Numbered from the stretch's first letter, positions 16,464-26,200 are shown. The stretch is 64,000 bases of DNA from Bacillota bacterium (GCA_023429995.1 JAEZCE010000026.1:48231-112230); one strand, 5' to 3'. Made by a program: numbers and translations. The notes: generated by a model from the sequence alone, not told the origin.

Positions 16464-17828
16464 ATGTTGCTTTTGGTTGCGCTTTTTGTTATGTGGTCTA
16501 TTTCTTTAATATTTCTTTTCATGAGGTCAAGAGAAAGAACCAATTTATGGTTTAGTGGTCTTTTTTTTGTTCAAGGTCTCGGAGTGCTTGAAGCCATTGT
16601 AGAAGTGTTGATAATTCCTCGCGCTTTTGAAAATGTTGGGATGCTCTGGGTGATTAGGCGGTTTTTAGCTACTTTTTGTTTTCGTTTATTTCCATATTGT
16701 CTGATAATGGCAGGTGTCAGCTATTCAAATTTTTTTGATCCGAAAGTAAAAAGACAGCTTAAATATATATTTTTCATTCCGTTAATCATTACTTTTATTC
16801 TCGATTTTATTTTTATCAAAGATGGTTTTTGGTATACGGATTTGCCTCAAAGTAGAATGTTTTGGTTCACTCATATCTGGGCAGTGCCCTACTACTTATT
16901 TTCAAATTTCCTTTTTTTTCATGCCTATCGTACCGAATATGAGAAACAAAAAAAGCAACAGAAATTAATGGTCTTTTTGGTTCTCTCATTGCCCACGCTA
17001 GCGATAATGAGTGAGACTTTGACAATAGCTCCACATAAGGACTGGTGGAAGTATCTCTTGGGCCAATCTTCAATTTTAACAGGATTTTTTTTATACTTTA
17101 TCGGAAAATATGGATTGGAAGGTCTTAAACTTCGGTTGGAAAAAGAATATGAAAATGGTACCGTAACCGGAGCGACTCTTATCAGTCATACTATCAAAAA
17201 TGAGTTATCCAAAATTCATTGCAATATCGATGCCCTTAAAAGGGGTATCAGTGATGCCGATAAAGCGCTTAATAATATTGATAAGGCCGCTGAACATATG
17301 TATGAAATGGTCGATCGGATCGGAAAACACCTGCAAGATTTGAATCTGGAATTTGGCAATTATCATTTGAGCCCAATTATTGACAGGGTACTGGAATCTC
17401 ATGAGCCTATATTCAGGGAGAAGGGCATTGGAGTCGTTAAAAATTATCATGCAGATCCGGCGGTTTATTGCGATAAAGTCCATATCGCCGAAGTGTTGAA
17501 TAATATCTTAATCAACGCCGTCGAAGCAATCGTAGGGGATTGTGGGAGAATTGCAGCGGATTTGAGCGCGACCAAGAAACAAGTTTTCATCAAAATTTCC
17601 GATAACGGAGTGGGGATAGCTTCCGATCAATTGGATAAAGTGATGAATCTGTTTTATTCAACCAAGGGTGGGGGAAGAAGTATCCGCGGTTCGGGTTTGT
17701 ATTATTGTGTAACGGTAATTCAAAAACATCATGGTGAAATTCGGATTCACAGTAAACCCGATATGGGGACAACGGTGGATATCATGCTTCCGTTATCCCC
17801 AAAACCGGGTACCTCTCCCTTTAATTGA
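16464..17828 (+). CDS. Sensor histidine kinase with 7TM-like membrane domain
   Basis: 454 residues. The first ~220 contain about seven hydrophobic segments, resembling 7TM-type sensor regions with no large extracytoplasmic domain. The kinase part follows: H-box LISHTIKNELSKI, N-box EVLNNILINAVEAI, G1 ISDNGVGI, G2 GSGLYYCVTVIQKHHG. It begins 18 bases after the adenine deaminase stop, so the two are probably cotranscribed. Likely partner is the response regulator at 13959. What it senses is unknown; a purine-linked or membrane-soluble signal would fit the context. Confidence 0.87.
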   Translation: MLLLVALFVMWSISLIFLFMRSRERTNLWFSGLFFVQGLGVLEAIVEVLIIPRAFENVGMLWVIRRFLATFCFRLFPYCLIMAGVSYSNFFDPKVKRQLKYIFFIPLIITFILDFIFIKDGFWYTDLPQSRMFWFTHIWAVPYYLFSNFLFFHAYRTEYEKQKKQQKLMVFLVLSLPTLAIMSETLTIAPHKDWWKYLLGQSSILTGFFLYFIGKYGLEGLKLRLEKEYENGTVTGATLISHTIKNELSKIHCNIDALKRGISDADKALNNIDKAAEHMYEMVDRIGKHLQDLNLEFGNYHLSPIIDRVLESHEPIFREKGIGVVKNYHADPAVYCDKVHIAEVLNNILINAVEAIVGDCGRIAADLSATKKQVFIKISDNGVGIASDQLDKVMNLFYSTKGGGRSIRGSGLYYCVTVIQKHHGEIRIHSKPDMGTTVDIMLPLSPKPGTSPFN

Positions 17829-17876
17829 AAGTCCTCTACGGGGTTGAAACGTGGGACCTTATTGGGAAAACGAGCA

Positions 17877-19016
17877 TCACTTCCAGATTTCGTCGGCGAT
17901 CTCCTTGATAAATCGCAGCTTTGCCCATTGCTGTTCTTCGGTAAGGATATTGCCCTCTTCCGTGGAAGCAAAACCACACTGGGGGCTGATGCACAACTGG
18001 TCGATTGGAAGGTAGCGGGCCGCTTCTTGAATCCGGCTTAGGATGATGTTCTTATCCTCCAGCACGCCGGTTTTAGAAGAGAACAACCCTAGAACCACCG
18101 GCTTGTTGGCGGGTACATGGCGTAAGGGTGAAAAATCCCCAGCCCGCTCGGTATCAAACTCCAGATAAAAGGCGCTTACATTTTCATGCGCCAAAAGCGT
18201 GAGGGCCACCGGTTCGTATCCGCCGGAAGTGGCCCAGGTGGAATGATAGTTACCCCGGCATACATGGGTCGTTACGGTTAAATCCGCGGGAAGCCCGGCA
18301 ATCGCCTCGTTGTTTAGACGCAGGTATAGCTCCTGAAGTGCCTGAATGTCGTATCCCGCACCGGCCATGGCAGACCAGAAATTTTCATCGCAGAGCATCC
18401 CCCAGGTGCAGTCATCAAGTTGTATATTGCGGCAGCCTAAATCGTAAAACGCCATGATAGCCTGATGATAGACGGCGGAAATGTCCCTGTACAATTCTTC
18501 CCGGTCGGGGTAATGAAGGATAACCGCTTTTTCATTTTCCCCCCGGACCAACTCGGCAAAGAATTGGGCCGGAGCGGGGATAGTTTGGCGCGCCAGGATA
18601 TCGTGGCCGGCTACTTTTTTTAAGAAACTGTAGTGGGATAAAAATGGATGATTTACAAAACGAATTTTTCCTGAAAGGCGGGCGGAGTCGGCGCGGGTTT
18701 CTTCGCCATGGAAGAAATAGCCGTGGTCAAGGAGCACATGCTCTACACCATCAAACCCCCAAAAGAAATCCAGATGCCAGTAGCTGCGCCGAAACTCTCC
18801 ATCGGTAACAGCCTTCAGTCCTACTTCTTTTTCTTTGGCAACCAACTTTTCAATTTCGCGGTCTTCGATCATTGACAGCTCCGCCTGGCTTATTTCGCCC
18901 TCGGCCAATTTTTTTCGGGCTTCCTTGATGGCCTGCGGACGCAGGAAACTACCTACAACATCAAAACGAAAAGGGACCCGCTCCCTTATCCGGGCGTTTT
19001 CAAATAATTTACTCAT
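17877..19016 (-). CDS. Cobalamin-independent methionine synthase-like methyltransferase (YxjG-type)
   Basis: 379 residues, the size of stand-alone MetE catalytic-domain proteins such as YxjG/YxjH, about half of full MetE. It probably transfers a methyl group to homocysteine or a related thiol. Zinc-site candidates are HVCRGN (His and Cys) and SPQCGFAS (Cys). Other family strings are VGSFLRP, VTDGEFRR, LDDCTWGMLC and LGLFSSKTG. GGGGAGG precedes the ATG. The LysR gene lies just upstream on the same strand and may control it. The N-terminal folate-binding half is absent, as in the family, so the methyl donor is uncertain. Confidence 0.87.
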   Translation of the reverse strand: MSKLFENARIRERVPFRFDVVGSFLRPQAIKEARKKLAEGEISQAELSMIEDREIEKLVAKEKEVGLKAVTDGEFRRSYWHLDFFWGFDGVEHVLLDHGYFFHGEETRADSARLSGKIRFVNHPFLSHYSFLKKVAGHDILARQTIPAPAQFFAELVRGENEKAVILHYPDREELYRDISAVYHQAIMAFYDLGCRNIQLDDCTWGMLCDENFWSAMAGAGYDIQALQELYLRLNNEAIAGLPADLTVTTHVCRGNYHSTWATSGGYEPVALTLLAHENVSAFYLEFDTERAGDFSPLRHVPANKPVVLGLFSSKTGVLEDKNIILSRIQEAARYLPIDQLCISPQCGFASTEEGNILTEEQQWAKLRFIKEIADEIWK

Positions 19017-19111
19017 GAATGATCCTCCCCGTTTAATTTAGTAGAGAAATCATATCATAAAACTCGAGTATATCGTAATTCATATTCATATCCATTGGAT
19101 ATAGGTTTATC

Positions 19112-20029
19112 CTATGGGTGATCTACGTCTTTTACAGCCTCTTTCAACTCCTGCACAAACTGCTCGGCCAGCCTGCTAAGAGTGACTTTTTTATGGTCAA
19201 TCCATCCGACAGTGATCATCTCCTCCACCTTCAACGGAACCGCCACAATGTTGTCTCCATTGAGGTCGGCATTGATTACCCCGGTGGAAATGGTGTATCC
19301 GTTCAGGCCGATCATCAAATTAAAGATAGTGGCCCGGTCGGAAACGTGAATGCTTTTTTGGTGCGATAAAGTACTTAAAATCTCCTCCGAATAGTAAAAA
19401 GAGTTATACTCTCCCTGTTCGAAAGAGAGGCAGGGATATTCCTCCAAATCCTCCAAAGTCACAAAAGTCTTTTTGGCAAGAGGATTGACCGTACTGACAA
19501 AGATGTGGGGTTTGGCGATGAATAAGGGATGAAATTCCAACCCGTTTTCCTGGATGATATGGCCCAAAACCTTGGCGTTAAAATCGTTTATATATAGAAC
19601 ACCGATTTCGCTGCGGAGATTACGCACATCCTCCAAAATTTCGTGAGTGCGGGTATCCCGGAAGGTAAACTCATATTCATTAGAGCCGTATCCTTTTACC
19701 AAATTGACGAAGGCATTGACTACAAAGGCGTAATGTTGAGTGGAGACTGAAAAATACTGGCGGGAGGGTTTGGCATTAAGATATCGCTGATCCATCAAAT
19801 CGGCTTGTTCCACAATCTGCCTGGCATACCCCAAAAACTCCGCGCCTGCGGAGGATAATACCACACCTTTATTGGTGCGCAAGAATATCTCAAAACCAAT
19901 CTGTTGCTCCAACTCCCGCACCGCGCTGGACAGACTGGGCTGGGCGACGAACAGGCGCTTTGCGGCCTCGCTGATCGAGCCGCAGTTTACGATTTCAATG
20001 ATATAGCGTAATTTCTGTATCGTCATCAT
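19112..20029 (-). CDS. LysR-family transcriptional regulator
   Basis: 305 residues from ATG 20029, set by GGAGG at 20037-20041; further upstream in-frame starts would place that motif inside the gene. The N-terminal winged helix is classical (KLRYIIEIVNCGSIS, AAKRLFVAQPSLSSAVRELE) and is followed by a substrate-binding domain. It is 95 bases upstream of the MetE-like gene on the same strand. A small palindrome ATATCC-ATT-GGATAT (19088-19102) lies in that gap. Control of methyltransferase expression in response to a sulfur or methionine-pathway compound is inference. Confidence 0.9.
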   Translation of the reverse strand: MMTIQKLRYIIEIVNCGSISEAAKRLFVAQPSLSSAVRELEQQIGFEIFLRTNKGVVLSSAGAEFLGYARQIVEQADLMDQRYLNAKPSRQYFSVSTQHYAFVVNAFVNLVKGYGSNEYEFTFRDTRTHEILEDVRNLRSEIGVLYINDFNAKVLGHIIQENGLEFHPLFIAKPHIFVSTVNPLAKKTFVTLEDLEEYPCLSFEQGEYNSFYYSEEILSTLSHQKSIHVSDRATIFNLMIGLNGYTISTGVINADLNGDNIVAVPLKVEEMITVGWIDHKKVTLSRLAEQFVQELKEAVKDVDHP

Positions 20030-20209
20030 AGCCGTTCCTCCTTCGAATATAAGCAATCAATGGCTATCGATCCTTCATATGGATTCCAGATCCAAGCCAT
20101 GCTTTCCCTGTTGCATTATATTCTATTGGATGAGTCCCGGCAAGCCAAGATGGGGATAACCCGGAAGAGGAAAAGAAGAACGTATATGGGGCCATCCCGC
20201 AGCCAACGG

Positions 20210-20246
20210 AAAAAGGCCGGGACATCGTATTTGTCCTGGCCTTTTT
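20210..20246 (-). terminator. Bidirectional-looking terminator downstream of esterase gene
   Basis: AAAAAGGCCGGGACA pairs with TGTCCTGGCCTTTTT (one G-T) across a 7-base loop, with A and T tracts on both sides. It ends the minus-strand esterase transcript at 20262. Confidence 0.85.
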
Positions 20247-20261
20247 CGTTATGGGGTTTGA

Positions 20262-21986
20262 TTATTGCACCGTGCAGGCGGTCCCGTTCAGCGTAAAGCC
20301 GGTGGGTTTGGCGTTACTCCCGCTATAGTTGATATTAAACCCGAAGTTAACGCTCCCGCCGGGAGGAATTACGCTGTTATAGGATAAATTGGTCACCGTC
20401 ACCGCTGTACCGCTCTGGGTATAGGAGCCGTTCCATAGGTTGACGATTTTTTGGTTGCCGGGGAAGTTCCAGGCCAGCGTCCAGCCGTTAATGGCGGTGG
20501 TTCCGTTGTTACGTATGATAATCGTAACGGTGGCGCCACTGCCCCAGTCATTTTGAGTATAGGTCACCGAGCAAGCGTCCGGTACCGGAGTAACAGTTGG
20601 AGTGGGTGTTACCGTAACGGTTGGTGTCGGCGTTGGAGTTAGTGTGGGTGTTGGAGTTGGCGTCGTTGCATTAAAGGGAACAGCCACTTGGAATGCCACA
20701 CAGTAATTGGGTTGGGCAATCCCGGTTGTGCTGCCCTTAAAGGGATCGGAGTCCCGGAGCAAGCCCCAGCGATAGCTGCCGTTGTTTCTTTTCACCCCTC
20801 CGGTGGTAAAGGCGTAGCCGACCGTAACCCCTGAAGTGGGTAGATCGCCGGCGCAGGTTATTTTTACCGAATTGTCCGCAATCTCTACGGAACTGATGGT
20901 AATCCGGGCGCCTGAGGCGCTGACTTCGAATCCTTTGCCGTTACGCCATTCCGTTAAGGCGTTTTGATTGGGGCTGCCGAGAGTGCTATCCCAAACCAGC
21001 GGCGCTACCGGCACGTGGAAGTTTACTGTAATCACCCTGCCGCTTTGCACTGCGCTGATAGGTTGCAGGGGTTGCCAGTCATTGCCCCGGACGATTCTCT
21101 CATAATAAATTTCACCATATTTTTCCCCAAGTTGCTGGTATCCGGTGTTGTAGAGATGAACACCGTCAGTGTTGTATGTATACTGATACTTTGGCCCCGT
21201 GCAAATGATAACGCCCGGATAGTCGACGCCTGCCTTCCACTGGGCAAGGGTGGAGGCGGATGTTCCGCTGCCGTTGGGGTAGGAATGCTGCTGAGATACG
21301 AAAAGCTGTATTGGCTGGGATTGCCCGGTGAGCGACTTGATATCCTGGTTGTAGTCGGCGCATAACTGGTACATCTGGTTCTCATAACTGGCGTTACCGG
21401 CGTCGGTTTCTCCATGGGTGAGGATAATCGCTCCTACCCCATAGGTTTTATTAGCGGCAGTGGCCAAGCGTTTGATCGCGCTGACCTCAAACAGGGAAGC
21501 AGCATAAGCCCGTCCGGTGGAGCCGGTATCGGTTGCTCCCTTGCAAATTACGCTCATTCCTTGTCCCGATTCACCGACGATGCTATGGACGGTGATATAA
21601 TCGGCGCCTGAATTGGCCTGAACCATGGATGTGATTTGACTGGCCATCGCGGTATGCGGCGTTTCTCCATATAAGTTATTGGGATAGGGAGCCGGGTAAC
21701 CGCTGGCGTTATTTCTTTCGGTCAATGGCGTCATCGATAGCGCGCTGCTATTGGGATTATAGGGTGGAACCGTTAAGGTTCCCAATGAAAGCCGTAGATT
21801 GTGATAAGGCTGTGTGGTTGATAAGACGGGCGTCGCGCCCACCGAGAGGCTTTGACCGGTACCGATGATACCCGTCCAATCCCAGGAAGTGGTTGCGGCA
21901 ACTGTCATTAACGGCCCCTGTGAATTCATTAATCCTATGATCCCCAGTAAAATCATTAAAAAAACACTAGAAAATTTTTTAAACAT
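20262..21986 (-). CDS. Secreted SGNH/CE6-like carbohydrate esterase with CBM2
   Basis: 574 residues, exported by a signal peptide of about 30 residues. The catalytic domain has SGNH-type blocks: GTGQSLSVG (nucleophile Ser), LTHGETDAG (like QGESD of acetylxylan esterases) and NTDGVHL (Asp-His pair). A second beta domain follows, then a TPTPT-rich linker (residues about 445-470), and finally a ~100-residue carbohydrate-binding module of CBM2 type (CSVTYTQNDWGSG, WTLAWNFPG, GSVNFGFN). It probably deacetylates plant cell-wall polysaccharide while bound to cellulose or xylan. AGGAGGG precedes the ATG. It is monocistronic, with a promoter TATAAT near 22115 on the minus strand. Confidence 0.82.
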   Translation of the reverse strand: MFKKFSSVFLMILLGIIGLMNSQGPLMTVAATTSWDWTGIIGTGQSLSVGATPVLSTTQPYHNLRLSLGTLTVPPYNPNSSALSMTPLTERNNASGYPAPYPNNLYGETPHTAMASQITSMVQANSGADYITVHSIVGESGQGMSVICKGATDTGSTGRAYAASLFEVSAIKRLATAANKTYGVGAIILTHGETDAGNASYENQMYQLCADYNQDIKSLTGQSQPIQLFVSQQHSYPNGSGTSASTLAQWKAGVDYPGVIICTGPKYQYTYNTDGVHLYNTGYQQLGEKYGEIYYERIVRGNDWQPLQPISAVQSGRVITVNFHVPVAPLVWDSTLGSPNQNALTEWRNGKGFEVSASGARITISSVEIADNSVKITCAGDLPTSGVTVGYAFTTGGVKRNNGSYRWGLLRDSDPFKGSTTGIAQPNYCVAFQVAVPFNATTPTPTPTLTPTPTPTVTVTPTPTVTPVPDACSVTYTQNDWGSGATVTIIIRNNGTTAINGWTLAWNFPGNQKIVNLWNGSYTQSGTAVTVTNLSYNSVIPPGGSVNFGFNINYSGSNAKPTGFTLNGTACTVQ

Positions 21987-22235
21987 AAGTTTCCCTCCTT
22001 TATTTTTATTTGGAAACCTCTTTGAACACTAACTAAAAGTCATTCTTCCAAGCGGTATCATGCAGGACCGGTCGGTTTCGTTCCGGAATTATGGATTCAA
22101 GGTAGCTACCCCAGAATATTATAGCATATTAATTGGTAAAATTTTACATAAAATAATTTTTTTTGGGGCAAGCGGGGATAAGGGCCTAAAATGAAAGCAT
22201 TTTTTCTCCTACTGTGGAGCCTGGCCTAAAATGCA

Positions 22236-22268
22236 AACGGCCCGGGATTTAAAAGATCCAAGGCCGTT
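22236..22268 (-). terminator. Terminator downstream of the glycosyltransferase-like gene
   Basis: AACGGCC and GGCCGTT arms enclose a second stem GGAT/ATCC. On the minus strand it is followed by TTTGCATTTT. The rest of 21987-22348 holds the esterase leader and nothing else convincing. Confidence 0.65.
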
Positions 22269-22348
22269 GGGAGTCAATTTTTGATCATCATCTTCTTAAA
22301 AAAAGAATGATTTTACCGGTATATTCCCCTGAATTGGAATTTTACCGC

Positions 22349-23686
22349 CTACCTCTTCAAGGGCGAGCGGTCATGGGACATCGTCCCGGTTTTTATGAGG
22401 CTTTCGATTTTATAGGCGCCGCATTTGCGGGTGTTTAAAAATCCGTCCCAGGCAGCCTGGGCCAGACGCCCCTCATTTAGCAAATCAAACAACCACTCCG
22501 CGCAAAGATCCGGGTCCTCTTGAGGAATACCGGCTCGATGATCGAGTAACCATTTTTTGTTATAGTGTTCATGGGATCCCAGCGGCGGCGCAATAATAAC
22601 CGGAAGTCCCAATCCGGCGTAGAAAGAAAGTTCCGATGGTTTGGTCCATAAAATATCGGTCGTCCGGAGCACCTTGTTAAAGCGGGGGAAATATTTGTCG
22701 CGGCTGGGAGAATATAAGATGTTCACTCCGAGCCCCAATTGATCTTCAAGTCCCAGATTGCGAATATAATCCATAAAATATTCCCAAACCTCACTTCGAA
22801 CCCCCGCAACCAGGTTAAGACGAATTTGCTTCTTTAAAATATGGGGTTTTAAGCTGACCAGGATCGCCGCCCCGATTTCTTTTTGAGCGCCTGCGCCGCC
22901 CACCGCAAAAGTTAACGTTAAAGTACGGTTGCTACGCATTACACAATTTTCGGCGCCCAGGTAGTGTTCAACTTCAAATTGATGCAAGGCCCAAAATCGT
23001 CTGTTTGGATCAAGGTAGAGCAATCGTTGGGCCAAATCAAGTTTTAGAATTTCCAAATCGGCGCTTCCTAAATTTTCTTTGGGCAAGGGGAACCCGGTCA
23101 GAAAAATTTTCTCATCGGCCACTCCATATTGTTTCAAACGCCGGACTGCATGTCCGCAGGAGGCAAAATAAATGATATTGCTTTGGGAGGCGTTTTTAGC
23201 CACCCAAACCCGGTTTAAATCGGTATCGGTAATCAGCAAATAGGTTTTGGGATATCCCAGGTAATCGGCGGCCATGGCCACCGCAAAAAAAGTGGTGATT
23301 AAAGGGAGATCCGTGGGGCGTACCATTTCAACCAGAGTTTTCCCGAGCCCTTTTTTCACTAAAGAATCCAGATATTTCACTTGAAGAGTGGGGGTTGAAA
23401 GGTCCCGAAACGGGTAATAGGGATTGATATCCTGTAACTTATCCATCAACCCAAAAAGGAACCCCCCAATCACCGGAATATGATTCAAACGCGAAATCCC
23501 TTCATATAGGGTTCTCATTCGTTTCCAAAGTTTGTTTTCTTTTGGAGATGAATATTCAATTGCGCCGGCAGTAATGATTTGGCCGTTGCTTAAGTCCTTT
23601 AGCGGATAAGCTGCTCTTTGATGGCCAAGTCCCATGTCCGCCGCGACAACCCATGCTTTTTGATTTGATGTTGGTATGAGTGACAT
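22349..23686 (-). CDS. GT-B-fold glycosyltransferase-like protein
   Basis: 445 residues with a GGAGG-supported start. The N-terminus (VVAADMGLGHQRAAYPL) resembles the glycine-rich start of MurG/UgtP/MGDG-synthase-type glycosyltransferases, where GxGH contacts the acceptor. The C-terminal half has a Rossmann-like region (LTFAVGGAGAQKE) and the donor-site string KPSELSFYAGLGLPVIIAPPLG, which matches the 'K-x-x-E-x-x-x-x-G-P' region of GT28 enzymes. A lipid- or wall-linked sugar acceptor is likely. The exact family is not certain and no acceptor can be named. Confidence 0.6.
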   Translation of the reverse strand: MSLIPTSNQKAWVVAADMGLGHQRAAYPLKDLSNGQIITAGAIEYSSPKENKLWKRMRTLYEGISRLNHIPVIGGFLFGLMDKLQDINPYYPFRDLSTPTLQVKYLDSLVKKGLGKTLVEMVRPTDLPLITTFFAVAMAADYLGYPKTYLLITDTDLNRVWVAKNASQSNIIYFASCGHAVRRLKQYGVADEKIFLTGFPLPKENLGSADLEILKLDLAQRLLYLDPNRRFWALHQFEVEHYLGAENCVMRSNRTLTLTFAVGGAGAQKEIGAAILVSLKPHILKKQIRLNLVAGVRSEVWEYFMDYIRNLGLEDQLGLGVNILYSPSRDKYFPRFNKVLRTTDILWTKPSELSFYAGLGLPVIIAPPLGSHEHYNKKWLLDHRAGIPQEDPDLCAEWLFDLLNEGRLAQAAWDGFLNTRKCGAYKIESLIKTGTMSHDRSPLKR

Positions 23687-23788
23687 TTTTTCCTCCGGAA
23701 GTCTTTTGACCTTTTACAGATCTTCGTCATAAGTCGGCGATTTCTACAGTATTTCTTTAGTCTCGGCTACTAAGGTTACTATATGTTA

Positions 23789-23950
23789 ATGTTTGTTGGG
23801 ACAATCGATCAGAGCTTGGGGTTGGTTAAACAAATACATGAATTGCCGGAATTCCCTTGCTTTTTAGAGAAATGGATTGAAAAATATGGCAGGTTTTATG
23901 CAAAAACTGTAAATGGATCGGAGCAAAATACCGATATTTTTTTTAAATAG
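23789..23950 (+). CDS. Possible 53-residue small protein
   Basis: An ATG-started frame in the 321-base gap between two divergent genes gives a polar, plausible peptide (MFVGTIDQSLGLVKQ, FPCFLEKWIEKYGRF) ending at TAG 23948. No ribosome binding site is visible and no family is recognised. It may be a remnant or chance frame. Confidence 0.25.
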   Translation: MFVGTIDQSLGLVKQIHELPEFPCFLEKWIEKYGRFYAKTVNGSEQNTDIFFK

Positions 23951-24007
23951 ATATTTATCCGCGGTTTCAGGCTTTAAAAAAAGCAGGCTTATTTAAGGAG
24001 ACATCAT

Positions 24008-25426
24008 ATGAAACTTCATACCCGCTTTAATTTATTTTTGATTATCGCCTGTATCGTCCCTGTATTTATCTTTTTTGCGCTTTTTTTGGTATTTTGGGTT
24101 CAAAAAAACACCAGTGGTGTGGTATTTCAGGAATTTTTATTTCATGGAAATGTAATCGGCTTTTTGGTAGAATTGATTGTCGGCATGATTGTCATTGGCC
24201 TCTTCAGCCTTTATATTCGCTCCGCCTTCAATCGGATCAAGGAAATCACTGACTTTATCCGCTTATATCCGGGGGAAAACCTATCAAGTTTAAGGCCGGA
24301 CCCCTATTTTGATGAACTTGGAAAGTTGCGCCAGTCGTTGATTGAAATGTTGGAACGGGTGAAGCAAAATCAGTCCGAAATCGAAGAACGCTACCGTCAA
24401 TTATTGCTCGCCAATATGAATTTAGAGGAAAAGTACGCCCAATCGTACACCGTTCGTTTGATATTAGAGGAAATAAGCCGGGAGCTTGATATTGACCAAT
24501 TGCTCCGGAAAACTTCCGATATTATTGTGGGAGTTTTCGGGAGTAAACGGTGCATGATTTATTTGTTGGATCAAAAACAAGAGTATCTCATGGTACGGGC
24601 CGATACTGGAACCGGCGAAGTGAATGATGAAAAAAAGGTCATTTCATTGGACTCCGATAACATGATTGCCAGGCTTTGGAGAACCAAACGGCCTTTTTCC
24701 GAAACCGACGCTACTTCCAAGGAGTTAAAAACTCTAAGGGCTCATGATGTGAATGGTTTTCATGGGTTTCCTTTAACCGGCAGGCGGGGAAGCTTAGGTT
24801 TAATATTTATTGAACACCAGATGGCTGGAGGTTTCACGTCCGATTTGGAGGATTTTGCCAAGTTGATCGCCCAGGAAATAAGTCTTTCCATTGAAAATGT
24901 TTATATTTACGATCAGGTGCGTTTTATGGCCAATCACGATGCTTTAACCGGTATTTACAACCGGATGTATCTCATGAACTACATGGGGCAAATTTTTTCC
25001 AAAAATCCGAAGACGGTTTCGGTGATCATGTTTGATATGGACCATTTTAAACAGATTAACGACAAATATGGGCATTTAGCCGGGGATATGGTTTTAAAAA
25101 ACGCGTCCGCCATTATTCAGGACATGTTGCCTGCCGGAATCATGGGGCGTTACGGCGGTGAAGAATTTGTCGCACTACTGCCGGAAGTTGCCCAAAAAGA
25201 AGCTTTTTTATTGGCCGATGCCATGCGTTCGAAAATCAACGAACATAACTTTATCACTGCCGAGGGGGTTCGCATCCCGGTTTCGATTAGCGCCGGTCTT
25301 GCCAATTACCCGCAGGTAACCGACAGTTTCAAAGGGCTTCTCCAATTAGCGGATGAAGCTCTGTATAAAGCCAAGGACTCCGGAAGAAACAAGGTTTGTG
25401 TAGCCATGAATAAATTGAGCGAATGA
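24008..25426 (+). CDS. Membrane diguanylate cyclase (GAF-GGDEF)
   Basis: 472 residues: two transmembrane segments (about 10-30 and 46-68), a HAMP-like/coiled linker, a GAF-type sensor (about 145-285) and a C-terminal GGDEF domain. The active loop is RYGGEEF (residues 381-387), the active GGEEF form, with FDMDHFKQINDKYGH upstream. It makes c-di-GMP from two GTP. No RxxD inhibitory site precedes the GGEEF, so product inhibition is probably absent. AAGGAG precedes the ATG. The two c-di-GMP riboswitches at 31.5 and 32.5 kb and the HD-GYP gene at 37.2 kb are plausible partners in one signalling network. Confidence 0.92.
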   Translation: MKLHTRFNLFLIIACIVPVFIFFALFLVFWVQKNTSGVVFQEFLFHGNVIGFLVELIVGMIVIGLFSLYIRSAFNRIKEITDFIRLYPGENLSSLRPDPYFDELGKLRQSLIEMLERVKQNQSEIEERYRQLLLANMNLEEKYAQSYTVRLILEEISRELDIDQLLRKTSDIIVGVFGSKRCMIYLLDQKQEYLMVRADTGTGEVNDEKKVISLDSDNMIARLWRTKRPFSETDATSKELKTLRAHDVNGFHGFPLTGRRGSLGLIFIEHQMAGGFTSDLEDFAKLIAQEISLSIENVYIYDQVRFMANHDALTGIYNRMYLMNYMGQIFSKNPKTVSVIMFDMDHFKQINDKYGHLAGDMVLKNASAIIQDMLPAGIMGRYGGEEFVALLPEVAQKEAFLLADAMRSKINEHNFITAEGVRIPVSISAGLANYPQVTDSFKGLLQLADEALYKAKDSGRNKVCVAMNKLSE

Positions 25427-25643
25427 AAATAATTTCCAGTCTCATGCTTTGCCATCGGTATGCCTCGCCTGTTTTCGTGCCAAGCTCTCATAACGGATTC
25501 AGGTAATTTTTTGATGCAATAAAATTATAGCATCTCACGTCTAAGATAATAGAATCGAAAAACGATTTCTCTCATTGTTGCAAATCAAATAAACGGATTC
25601 TTGTTGAAAGTTTTAAAATTTTATCTAGGCGGGTCTTTAAAAA

Positions 25644-26186
25644 ATGGCATTGATGGAGCGGCAAATTGAAATCGTTGACTTTTTTGCCAAAGAGCAGAAT
25701 CATTTGCATGATTATGTTCGCAGCCGGTTGACGGATATCAGTGAGATGGATATCGAGGATTTGCTACAGGATCTGTTTATTAATTTATTTAATAAGGCTG
25801 ATATTTCCCTGCATATTGAAAATCTAGCGGCTTATGTTTATCGTTCCGTTCAAAACCGGATCATCGATTATCTTCGGAAGAAGAAAAAAACTACCTCTTT
25901 GGATGAAATGATTAATCAAACGGATGGCAGAACACTGAATGATACGATGTCCGACCCAAGCGCGGATGTAGAGAAATCTTTGGACCGGCAGGAGCTTTAT
26001 GAAAAATTGTATGAAGCTATCAATGCTTTGGAACCAAAGCAACGGGCGGTTTGGATTGCAACCGAGCTTGAGGAGCATTCTTTTAATGAATTGGCCCAAA
26101 TGTGGGATGAGCCTATTGGGACGTTGCTTGCCAGGAAACATCGGGCGGTAAAAAAGCTACAAGCGCTCTTAAAAGATTATCGATAA
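25644..26186 (+). CDS. ECF-type RNA polymerase sigma factor
   Basis: 180 residues. Region 2 contains MDIEDLLQDLFINLF and NLAAYVYRSVQNRIIDYLRKKK; region 4 contains INALEPKQRAVWIATELEE and FNELAQMWDEPIGTLLARKHRAVKKLQ. This is the two-domain layout of group 4 sigma factors. The start at 25644 or the in-frame ATG at 25653 are both possible. The gene 15 bases downstream encodes a small membrane protein that may act as its anti-sigma factor or its effector. No -35/-10 of an autoregulated ECF promoter could be assigned with confidence. Confidence 0.9.
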   Translation: MALMERQIEIVDFFAKEQNHLHDYVRSRLTDISEMDIEDLLQDLFINLFNKADISLHIENLAAYVYRSVQNRIIDYLRKKKKTTSLDEMINQTDGRTLNDTMSDPSADVEKSLDRQELYEKLYEAINALEPKQRAVWIATELEEHSFNELAQMWDEPIGTLLARKHRAVKKLQALLKDYR

Positions 26187-26200
26187 ACAGGAGGATTACC

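Noticed and set aside
20060..20296. Plus-strand frame of 78 codons between LysR and the esterase
   Set aside because: It runs through the terminator at 20210-20246 and the esterase 3' end; a shadow frame.
22020..22130. Possible riboswitch in the leader of the secreted esterase
   Set aside because: The GC-rich stretch with GACCGGTC does not match the conserved blocks of any riboswitch class I can recognise.
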